From Candidatus Moraniibacteriota bacterium (GTDB lineage Bacteria > Patescibacteriota > Minisyncoccia > Moranbacterales > GCA-2747515), in NCBI GenBank assembly GCA_027069365.1, contig JALXES010000052.1, positions 1-19,135 on the forward strand: a stretch of 19,135 nt of DNA, in the 5' to 3' direction. A model generated the notes under the pieces. That model was given only the letters and a program-made list of their open reading frames with translations. It was not told where the DNA came from and did not search any database. Position numbers and translations under genes: made by a program. Each line of letters starts with the position of its first letter. Position 1 is the stretch's first letter. Shown piece after piece: positions 5,963-11,696 of this stretch.

Positions 5963-7096
5963 CTAGCGCACAATGCGTTTGCGCACAAATGGTGCCAATG
6001 CGGAACGGATGGATGTGCGCAGCTCGCGTAACTCCGGATAGTCAAAGAAAAATTGCAATTTTTGCTCTGCTAGCGTGTTTGCGTGTGCCGGTTGCTTGCG
6101 CAGGACAAATGCCGCAAACGACTCGGCAATGTCCTCGCCGGGATTGCTCGCCGCATAGGGCGTTACAAAAGCATCTGGCTGCTGCGCATAAAGGTCTTCC
6201 GGGTCGGCGGTTTCCACGTCAAATCGCCCTTTCCAAAAACGCTGATAGAACGCACTGAGGTATGCATTGCTGTGCAAACACCCTTCCCCGGTGAAATATG
6301 TCTTACACTCTGCCGGTGATGCGTCATAGAGTTGTGTATTATTGAGCGTGAGGATGTGCGCAAATTCGTGGATGAGTGTAAACACCATCTCTTTTTCCCC
6401 GTCCTCACGAAGCGATGCGGCGTTGACGTACATGTCCCACTTCTGCGGCGTATTGGCACTAGGCATGACAAATGCCGCCGCGTCATCCGCCATTGTGCGT
6501 ACAATGATGAGACGGTTAAGGAAGCGGTCCGCAAACGCATCCGGGGAGATTGCGGCAAGCCACTTCGTGATAGTGGCATCACGCGGCTGCTCTTTACCGG
6601 AAACAACGACAAACTGCTCGCCCTCCCGCACTGCATAAATCACCTCCGCATCACGCTCCAGATCCGCTGCATCGCCGTCAAACTCTGTGAAATCCTTAGA
6701 AAATGTCTGGTAGTCTGCATCCAAAGCCTCCAGCGCCGCGTCTATCTGCGCCTCCACAGCATCACATGCCGCCGGCGTATCACACTCCACAAAACACACC
6801 TTGCGTGCCGCATCATACTGCTCCACGGGAGTGCAGTCCTCCGGTCCCTCCACCTCTGTCTCTATCACATAGCCCTCATCCTGTGCCGCCTGAGCCGGCT
6901 GCTGCGTTGATCCTGGCGCTATCGCTGCTGCACGCTGCCCATCCGAGTTGATATCCGCATACGGCACCACCGACCCATCCGACTGCTCTACAAAGATATC
7001 ATCATCCGTAACATCAAACCGATACACCCCCAGCGCCACAACAACCAAAACCACCCCGAACACTACACCAAGCGCAACTAGTAGAATTTTTTTCAT
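5963..7096 (-). CDS. Membrane-anchored zinc metallopeptidase-like protein
   Basis: A 377-residue protein with a single N-terminal hydrophobic segment at 4-24 that should anchor it or act as an uncleaved signal, leaving the rest outside the membrane. A zinc-peptidase motif HEFAH lies at 243-247 in a hydrophobic helix (VFTLIHEFAHIL). A downstream helix, GEDIAESFAAFVL at 320-332, offers acidic residues (E321, E325) that could be the third zinc ligand, as in gluzincins. The linker at 30-85 is acidic and disordered. Six extracytoplasmic cysteines (88, 101, 105, 111, 264, 273) could form disulfides. I do not recognise a named family. It has its own promoter and runs into the prenyl synthase gene 33 bases on. 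The substrate is unknown; a role in trimming surface proteins is only a guess. Confidence 0.8.
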   Translation of the reverse strand: MKKILLVALGVVFGVVLVVVALGVYRFDVTDDDIFVEQSDGSVVPYADINSDGQRAAAIAPGSTQQPAQAAQDEGYVIETEVEGPEDCTPVEQYDAARKVCFVECDTPAACDAVEAQIDAALEALDADYQTFSKDFTEFDGDAADLERDAEVIYAVREGEQFVVVSGKEQPRDATITKWLAAISPDAFADRFLNRLIIVRTMADDAAAFVMPSANTPQKWDMYVNAASLREDGEKEMVFTLIHEFAHILTLNNTQLYDASPAECKTYFTGEGCLHSNAYLSAFYQRFWKGRFDVETADPEDLYAQQPDAFVTPYAASNPGEDIAESFAAFVLRKQPAHANTLAEQKLQFFFDYPELRELRTSIRSALAPFVRKRIVR

Positions 7097-7127
7097 AGCC
7101 CCTTTAGAATTTTCCTATTATGTATTA

Positions 7128-7136
7128 ATTTTAGCA
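7128..7136 (-). promoter_or_regulatory. Extended -10 promoter of the metallopeptidase gene
   Basis: Minus-strand TGCTAAAAT (7136-7128) sits about 31 bases ahead of the ATG at 7096. No good -35 box is seen, since that position is occupied by the hairpin at 7144-7174. Confidence 0.5.
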
Positions 7137-7143
7137 TACAAAG

Positions 7144-7174
7144 AGTGGCTGCGAGAATCGTCTCATCAGCCACT
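7144..7174 (-). terminator. Probable terminator after the 99-aa gene
   Basis: Perfect 8-bp stem AGTGGCTG/CAGCCACT (7167-7174 with 7144-7151), with an inner GAGA/TCTC pairing. Only a short CTTTGT follows on the minus strand, so it may be a weak terminator or a folded site just upstream of the metallopeptidase promoter. Confidence 0.5.
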
Positions 7175-7193
7175 ATAGAAATACCGCGACATT

Positions 7194-7493
7194 TTATGCC
7201 TCAAATACCACCCCATTGAAACCCAAGAGCAGTGTCCACAGCACCAAAACATCTGCAACTGCCCACTGATCCTTGTCTTCAGCAAGGCGCGTATCAATAA
7301 AGTCTGCATATGCCTGCACGTCCTTGTCATAGAGTGCAAACAAGACACTACAGACCTTATCGGCCTCTTTCCACGCTTTCGCTAGAACTGCCTCATCCAT
7401 GCGCACAAGGCCACGAGAAAGCATGGAAAAGATTGAACGATACGCAACCTGTTTCAACGGACTCTCTGCGCGCCACATAAGAACATACCTCAT
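7194..7493 (-). CDS. Hypothetical protein (99 aa)
   Basis: A short protein I do not recognise. The ATG at 7493 is chosen because GGAGGG lies about 7 bases upstream; an in-frame ATG five codons earlier (7508) has poor spacing to its nearest purine-rich site. The sequence is mostly helical, with charged residues in the middle (about 30-75) and a hydrophobic C-terminus (about 78-97, AVADVLVLWTLLLGFNGVVF) that could be a membrane segment or a buried helix. It has its own promoter and a hairpin terminator, so it appears to be a single-gene unit between the zeta-toxin-like region and the metallopeptidase gene. Confidence 0.65.
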   Translation of the reverse strand: MRYVLMWRAESPLKQVAYRSIFSMLSRGLVRMDEAVLAKAWKEADKVCSVLFALYDKDVQAYADFIDTRLAEDKDQWAVADVLVLWTLLLGFNGVVFEA

Positions 7494-7526
7494 GGCACAG
7501 CCCTCCATAGAAATAACGACACCTCC

Positions 7527-7556
7527 ATTATGGCAAACTAGCTCCTGTTATGTCAA
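7527..7556 (-). promoter_or_regulatory. Promoter of the 99-aa gene
   Basis: Minus-strand TTGACA (7551-7556), 18-base spacer, CATAAT (7527-7532). The predicted start is about 25 bases ahead of the ATG at 7493. Confidence 0.7.
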
Positions 7557-7591
7557 ACTATAAACAACCTCCCATAGACAGAAACCAAAAG

Positions 7592-7612
7592 CCTCTGCAC
7601 GTATGGCAGAGG
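7592..7612. terminator. Hairpin terminator after the zeta-toxin-like operon
   Basis: A perfect 7-bp stem CCTCTGC/GCAGAGG (7592-7598 with 7606-7612) with CTTTTGGTTT on the minus side and TCTTTTATT on the plus side. Only the minus side has upstream genes (58-aa protein and zeta-toxin-like kinase). Confidence 0.65.
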
Positions 7613-7639
7613 TCTTTTATTAGGATGCATAAACTATAC

Positions 7640-7816
7640 TTATCGCGCCACCATGCGATTATACCTCTCAACTAATGCAGCCTGCCTTTTTGCAGATTGA
7701 TAGGCGGACTTCCGAATCACTTTTGTGTGCGCAGAAGAATTGAATATTTTTTTAATAAGCAACATTCTTAATTCTTCGTTATTAGCTAGTTTTTGTTTAT
7801 TCAGAAATGAAAACAT
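7640..7816 (-). CDS. Small basic protein next to the zeta-toxin-like gene (58 aa)
   Basis: An open frame of 58 codons plus TAA. The product starts MFSFLNKQKLANNEELR and ends RYNRMVAR. It is rich in Lys, Arg, Ala and Gln, and probably helical. The ATG is 19 bases after the stop of the zeta-toxin-like gene, there is no strong Shine-Dalgarno sequence, and the unit ends at the terminator at 7592-7612. The same AT-rich base composition as the kinase gene suggests they arrived together. It may be a partner or antitoxin of that kinase, but no epsilon-antitoxin resemblance is visible and the order (toxin first) differs from the classic epsilon-zeta operon. Unrecognised otherwise. Confidence 0.55.
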   Translation of the reverse strand: MFSFLNKQKLANNEELRMLLIKKIFNSSAHTKVIRKSAYQSAKRQAALVERYNRMVAR

Positions 7817-7835
7817 AAATTTGCTACTATTTGTC

Positions 7836-8669
7836 TTATTCCAAAATGTCTTCCAGATACCCTTCTGTGATTACTCTACCATTTTCTCCCAATTTTAGGA
7901 TATTGTCAAGGCTACTTTCATTAAAAAGAATCTTTTTGATTCTATTATCTCTGTCTTTTAAAATACAATTTAGCTCAATATTATCACCAAATTTTTCTTT
8001 TGCTCGCCTTATATTATCAATAGATTTGAAGTATTGTTTGATAAAATTCTCTTTAGTAATATTTCTTCCTTCTACAATTTCTCTCTTTTTCGTAAATTGC
8101 CATGCTACTGTAGGGTGAGAATATACATAAAATATTGTTATCTTTCTGCCCTGCCTGCGCATTTTTCTGATTAATCTATCAAATGTGGAAAACTGATTAC
8201 CAAATGTCCCATCTAGCAAAAACGATATATCGTTATTTATACAATACCTGCGTAGAATTTCCAGTCCAGCTCCTGCGGCTGATTGAATAATATGTGCATT
8301 TCCTTTCACGCCACATGTAGTGTTTGTCTTTTGGTATTGCGGTATAAATTCGCGAATTCTATCAATATCAAGATGCACCAATAGATTCCTATAAACAGAG
8401 ATATCAATGCCATGTCGACTGAGCGCGTTAGCCACCTTTTTATCTGCCACGAATTGTTTAAATGAGGCATTTATTCTTTTAACGTACTCCTCAGCAAACT
8501 CTGTCTTTCCGGCGCCTGGCACCCCCGCCATAAAAATAGAAAATGTCGGTATAGGAATAACCTTGTAATCCAGAATAAACTGTTGGATTAACGTATCCTT
8601 ATGAGAGTTTATGTATGCAAGCGCCGCATTTCTTATATGCTCCTCTTTACCAGTTAGGCTGTGGGACAT
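7836..8669 (-). CDS. Zeta-toxin-like P-loop kinase
   Basis: A 277-residue protein of the zeta toxin/AAA kinase group. Family members phosphorylate UDP-N-acetylglucosamine and related sugar nucleotides, blocking cell-wall synthesis, although many stand-alone homologues have unknown targets. Motifs: Walker A GVPGAGKT at 49-56; HLDIDRIREFIPQY at 99-112, matching the D.D..R...P.Y catalytic region; FLLDGTF at 150-156; and GRNITKENFI at 201-210. The N-terminus is helical and the C-terminus (about 225-277) is charged. The base composition is markedly more AT-rich than the flanking genes, a sign of separate origin. Its own extended -10 promoter lies upstream, and no clear Shine-Dalgarno precedes the ATG. 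A 58-codon gene follows. Whether it is toxic is not shown by sequence. Confidence 0.85.
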   Translation of the reverse strand: MSHSLTGKEEHIRNAALAYINSHKDTLIQQFILDYKVIPIPTFSIFMAGVPGAGKTEFAEEYVKRINASFKQFVADKKVANALSRHGIDISVYRNLLVHLDIDRIREFIPQYQKTNTTCGVKGNAHIIQSAAGAGLEILRRYCINNDISFLLDGTFGNQFSTFDRLIRKMRRQGRKITIFYVYSHPTVAWQFTKKREIVEGRNITKENFIKQYFKSIDNIRRAKEKFGDNIELNCILKDRDNRIKKILFNESSLDNILKLGENGRVITEGYLEDILE

Positions 8670-8700
8670 GGGTTTTTAAATACTGCAAGTTTACAGCTTG

Positions 8701-8709
8701 ATTATATCA
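8701..8709 (-). promoter_or_regulatory. Extended -10 promoter of the zeta-toxin-like operon
   Basis: Minus-strand TGATATAAT (8709-8701) with a perfect TATAAT, about 32 bases before the ATG at 8669. The -35 region is T-rich but poor. Confidence 0.65.
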
Positions 8710-8770
8710 TAGATATGTAGCACGGAAAAACAAAAAACCTTTGCAATGGAGTGAGCTTGCATTTGTCCAT

Positions 8771-8799
8771 AAAAAAACCAGTCCTGCAATGAGGACTGG
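8771..8799 (-). terminator. Terminator of the DUF1439-like gene
   Basis: Minus strand: CCAGTCCT (8799-8792) pairs with AGGACTGG (8785-8778) around a 6-base loop and is followed by seven T (8777-8771). A run of nine C precedes the stem. Confidence 0.9.
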
Positions 8800-8818
8800 C
8801 AAATGGGGGGGGGTGATT

Positions 8819-9586
8819 TTATGACCCGCCGATGGCAGCGCCGATAGCGGCCACTGTGAGCATGCCGCTACCAGAGAGTGCTAGCCATAAAGAAAGGATA
8901 GTGGAGAGCGCAAACACGAATAGTAGCATCAGCACATATTGTGTCAACGCCCAGAACGATACTTTGATGTGGACAGTATCGTCCACAATCGTTACATCGT
9001 CCAGGGCGACTGCGGCGATTTTCCATGCTACACCGTTACGTGGAAGGTGTGCAATGGGAAACTGCGCCAGGTAGGCAGTAATTGCTCGTGTCGCCGCCTC
9101 TTTGAGGCGTGCGTCATTGAACAGTATGTTGTCTACCTTGGAGCGAACGATCCGCTCCACGATGCCCTGGTTGATGTTGAGAGCATCTTTGCCGCGCTGC
9201 AACCAATTTTTCTTGAATGTTAGTTCGTGAAAAGTAATTGGTTGCGGATGCGTCGGGTCCGATGTGAGATAGAAAGCCTTCTTGCTTTTGTCCCACCGCG
9301 GCACACCAATCATCGTTGCACGAACCTTTCCTTTGTAGCCATGCCCGGAAAGCGCGACAACAAAGTCTACGGCGATGTTATCTTTCAGGCGGATGTCAAC
9401 ATCACTGATAGTGTAGTTGACGCCTAACTTGTTCCCTGTCATGGGCAGGCGTTTGTCAGCCTCTTTTTGCAGGAATACCTGATTGATTTCCGGCAGGTCC
9501 TGCACTTTTGTGGCTGCAACATTTGCGCCCCATCCGATAAGAAGCGTCACAACAAACGCCATGATGGTACCTATGAGTTTCTTCAC
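8819..9586 (-). CDS. DUF1439-like membrane-anchored protein
   Basis: A 255-residue protein resembling the DUF1439 (YceB-like) family, whose role is unknown; I am moderately sure of the match. It has an N-terminal hydrophobic segment (about 4-25, no lipobox). Then comes a beta-rich extracytoplasmic domain (about 28-205) with the alternating pattern ISDVDIRLKDNIAVDF near 60-75, and a C-terminal hydrophobic helix (about 216-237) followed by a Gly/Ala-rich tail. The C-terminal helix differs from E. coli YceB, which is a lipoprotein. The start is GTG at 9586 with AAGGAG 8 bases upstream. Promoter and terminator frame it as a single-gene unit. Confidence 0.65.
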   Translation of the reverse strand: MKKLIGTIMAFVVTLLIGWGANVAATKVQDLPEINQVFLQKEADKRLPMTGNKLGVNYTISDVDIRLKDNIAVDFVVALSGHGYKGKVRATMIGVPRWDKSKKAFYLTSDPTHPQPITFHELTFKKNWLQRGKDALNINQGIVERIVRSKVDNILFNDARLKEAATRAITAYLAQFPIAHLPRNGVAWKIAAVALDDVTIVDDTVHIKVSFWALTQYVLMLLFVFALSTILSLWLALSGSGMLTVAAIGAAIGGS

Positions 9587-9617
9587 TTGTTAATCTCCTT
9601 GGTTTGAGTGTAATTTC

Positions 9618-9646
9618 TTTATACAATAATTTATACAAATACGCAA
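9618..9646 (-). promoter_or_regulatory. Promoter of the DUF1439-like gene
   Basis: Minus-strand TTGCGT (9641-9646), 17-base spacer, TATAAA (9618-9623), about 30 bases ahead of the GTG at 9586. Confidence 0.7.
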
Positions 9647-9721
9647 GTACTTCTTGGTTAAAGCTCATTTAGATACTTATGCTTTCCTATAAACAAATAT
9701 GGGTGGCTGGGGTTTATCAGG

Positions 9722-9738
9722 CAGCGTGAGAAGCTGGC
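9722..9738 (-). repeat. Partial copy of the tRNA-Glu anticodon arm
   Basis: Seventeen bases here match the tRNA anticodon arm at 9801-9817 at 15 positions. On the minus strand they keep the CAGC/GCTG stem and a loop that would again hold CTC. No acceptor or T arm accompanies it, so it is not a complete second tRNA. It lies about 30 bases beyond the 3' end of the tRNA. Confidence 0.45.
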
Positions 9739-9770
9739 AGTAGAAAGTAATATATTTCAAAACAATGTTG

Positions 9771-9842
9771 TGACCCCTAGGGGAATCGAACCCCTGTTTT
9801 CAGCGTGAGAGGCTGACGTCCTAACCGCTAGACGAAGGGGCC
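9771..9842 (-). tRNA. tRNA-Glu (anticodon CTC)
   Basis: A 72-base tRNA. The acceptor stem pairs GGCCCCT (9842-9836) with AGGGGTC (9778-9772) and A as discriminator base at 9771. The D arm contains TAGCGGTTAGGA, the anticodon arm is TCAGC-CTCTCAC-GCTGA with anticodon CTC, and the T arm has GGTTCGATTCC. No CCA is encoded. It reads GAG codons. It is preceded by a good promoter. Confidence 0.95.
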
Positions 9843-9868
9843 GTTCTCACGAGAGAATTACATGTAGA

Positions 9869-9897
9869 ACTATATCAAACATTTCTCAATTCGGCAA
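9869..9897 (-). promoter_or_regulatory. Promoter of tRNA-Glu
   Basis: Minus-strand TTGCCG (9892-9897), 17-base spacer, TATAGT (9869-9874), with TG in the extended -10 position. The predicted leader is about 20 bases. Confidence 0.75.
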
Positions 9898-9908
9898 GGT
9901 CTTAAATT

Positions 9909-9944
9909 AAAAAAAGCCCTCACACCTTCATTGGGGTGTGAGGG
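9909..9944 (-). terminator. Terminator of the surface-polysaccharide operon
   Basis: Minus strand: a 10-bp stem CCCTCACACC/GGTGTGAGGG (9944-9935 with 9926-9917) followed by G and seven T (9915-9909). It lies just after the 58-aa Asp-rich gene. A run of eight G on the plus strand (9942-9949) overlaps the stem. Confidence 0.9.
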
Positions 9945-9964
9945 GGGGGCTAATGTGAATCTGA

Positions 9965-10141
9965 CTACCAGTATTCCGGGTCGTCAAGCCCGAACCCCCA
10001 TGCCAGATCATCATCATCCGGCAGGAGTCCGTTGCGCTCGTCCGACCTCGGAGGATACACCGTGTATCCTCCTCTCTCATGATGGCGGTTATCAAAACCA
10101 TCATCATAATCATCATTATCGTAGCCCATCCAATCACACAT
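9965..10141 (-). CDS. Asp-rich small protein at the operon end (58 aa)
   Basis: A clear short gene: ATG at 10141 follows AGGAGG with a 4-base gap, and 58 codons lead to TAG 20 bases before the terminator stem. The product is strongly acidic (about a quarter Asp). It begins MCDWMGYDNDDYDDGFDNR and ends DDPEYW, with a cluster PDDDDLAWGF near 41-50. It has no signal peptide or membrane segment. It is the last gene of the polysaccharide operon, 103 bases after the DUF4012 gene. An 11-bp inverted repeat lies inside it. The Asp/aromatic composition could suit binding of metal ions or a basic partner. The family is not recognised. Confidence 0.7.
   Translation of the reverse strand: MCDWMGYDNDDYDDGFDNRHHERGGYTVYPPRSDERNGLLPDDDDLAWGFGLDDPEYW
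10050..10072. repeat. Near-perfect 23-base palindrome within the Asp-rich gene
   Basis: GGAGGATACAC (10050-10060) and GTGTATCCTCC (10062-10072) are perfect reverse complements around one central base. On the mRNA this would give a stem that hides an internal GGAGGA. It encodes GGYTVYPP. Confidence 0.8.
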
Positions 10142-10244
10142 GTTTCCTCCTCGAGGGCGCTGCCTCTTTAGGTGCTATGGCCCAATGCCACAGCTCTCTT
10201 ACAGTAAAACAGATGAAGTTCATTAACGCAAGGCCTGGTGTCTA

Positions 10245-11696
10245 TTATTTGGCTGTGAGCGTCACATCACTCTCCAATGGCTGGTCAAGGAGGCGCGTGG
10301 TGGTGCCATCGGGGGCGGTGTAGTCTACGATAAACGGGTTTTGTGTTGCGCCGGCTTGCTTTTGGATTGTGAGGCGGTAGGGTGTGCGTAGGTGTGTCGG
10401 CAGCGTGTAGCGCACCACAACTTTCCGTGTACTGTTCAGGGGCGTCTCCACGAGGAAGCCGACAAACTTCTTGCCAAAGGCGTGGCCGAAACGCGGTGCA
10501 TCAGCTGCGCCATCAACGCCCGTAATCCACGCGCCGTCCGGCAGGTAGACACGCGTATAGCTGCGGTAGTCGCTCGTCATGTAGTCACGCTGTGTGGCGG
10601 TGTTGGTGTACGTGAGTTCCAGTGTGGCGCGTGGTGTGTCTTGTGTCATGTCCACGCTGTAGTGTGCGCTGCGACGCATGACAGCGTCTGTCTTGAGTGC
10701 GCCGATGTTAGCATCTACTATCATCAGATAGTCACCGTTCTGGCGCGTATCCACCTCCCCCGTCCAGCCGGCGCTGCGCATCTGTGCTTGCATGGCGTCG
10801 TCCACGAAGTACACCTGGATGTCCTTGCGCTCCAGCGCATGCAGCGCGCGCATAAACAGCTGCACGAGTGTCACGGGATTTGTGAGATTAATCCGCTCGG
10901 TGATTTCTTTGGCAAGCAGCGGCATGATGGATTTTCGCTCTCCCACACTCAGACCCTGCTGCGCAAACCCCTGCTCCACTTGGTACTCCAGTGTACGAAT
11001 TCCCTGCGCGGCATCAAACGTCTGCGCATAGCCCGGCACCCGGATGGGCCCCGTCAGCTCAAGGAGGTCGCGCAGGACGTCAGCTGTCACACCAATCACG
11101 CCATCAAAGCGCTCGCTCCCCTGCCCCTTGTAGTAGAAGTGCAATGCTGTCTGCGCATTGACGGCGAAGTCCGGTGACCAGTTGCTGTCACGAAACTTCC
11201 ATGAGGGAATGCCCAGGAGCTCCTCGAGGGGGTATGGCGGTGCCTCGTCGTCAGGGATGCGACCATCAAAGTTGGACGTATCGTGCACTTCCGGCGCGCC
11301 AACGAGCGCGCCATCGCGAATGCGCACAATGCCGAAACTTCCAATGTATCCACCGCCGGGGCGCAATTCCATGTTGTTTTGTAGCAGCACGAGAAATGTG
11401 CGCTCCTTGCCGTCGCGCTGCATGATATAGCGCATCAGTGCGGAGAGCGGCGCGTTGTCCCGCAGGGTGGCGTTGCGTGGCAGTGCGTCGGGAGTTGTCT
11501 CCCCAGGTGCTGTTGCCGGTGGCGTGCGCTGTGCTGTTGCGGCGGCATGCGTGCCAAACAGCGCATTGGCAACCAGGCGCATGTCATCGCGATTCAAAAA
11601 CAGCCACCACGCGCCCAACAGCAGTGCGGCGCTGAGCCAAAATACAAGCCAAAAACGCAGTGAGCGGTGCCGTGTGTGTCGCATAGGTTTACGCAT
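10245..11696 (-). CDS. DUF4012-domain surface protein
   Basis: A 483-residue protein of the DUF4012 family, widespread in Patescibacteria and Gram-positive bacteria, often beside glycan genes; its reaction is unknown. A basic N-terminus (MRKPMRHTRHRSLR) precedes one membrane helix (about 13-34), so nearly all of the chain is outside. The family signature QNNMELRPGGGYIGSFG is at 106-122, followed by HDTSNFDGRIPDDEAPPYP and a long beta-rich C-terminal half. The open frame extends 38 codons further upstream, but that part lies inside the preceding gene, so I start at the ATG at 11696, which overlaps that gene's TAA by eight bases; the ATG at 11684 is also possible. Membership in the operon suggests a role in attaching or processing a surface polymer. 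Confidence 0.85.
   Translation of the reverse strand: MRKPMRHTRHRSLRFWLVFWLSAALLLGAWWLFLNRDDMRLVANALFGTHAAATAQRTPPATAPGETTPDALPRNATLRDNAPLSALMRYIMQRDGKERTFLVLLQNNMELRPGGGYIGSFGIVRIRDGALVGAPEVHDTSNFDGRIPDDEAPPYPLEELLGIPSWKFRDSNWSPDFAVNAQTALHFYYKGQGSERFDGVIGVTADVLRDLLELTGPIRVPGYAQTFDAAQGIRTLEYQVEQGFAQQGLSVGERKSIMPLLAKEITERINLTNPVTLVQLFMRALHALERKDIQVYFVDDAMQAQMRSAGWTGEVDTRQNGDYLMIVDANIGALKTDAVMRRSAHYSVDMTQDTPRATLELTYTNTATQRDYMTSDYRSYTRVYLPDGAWITGVDGAADAPRFGHAFGKKFVGFLVETPLNSTRKVVVRYTLPTHLRTPYRLTIQKQAGATQNPFIVDYTAPDGTTTRLLDQPLESDVTLTAK

Noticed and set aside
5180..6031. A 283-codon plus-strand frame opposite the polyprenyl synthase gene
   Set aside because: Antisense shadow of a well-supported enzyme gene; the product is Cys/His/Arg-rich with no motif.
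10142..10244. A separate promoter for the Asp-rich gene
   Set aside because: A TTGCGT-like box has no -10 at a good distance. A stem at 10174-10194 exists but lacks a T-run, so neither a promoter nor a terminator could be supported.
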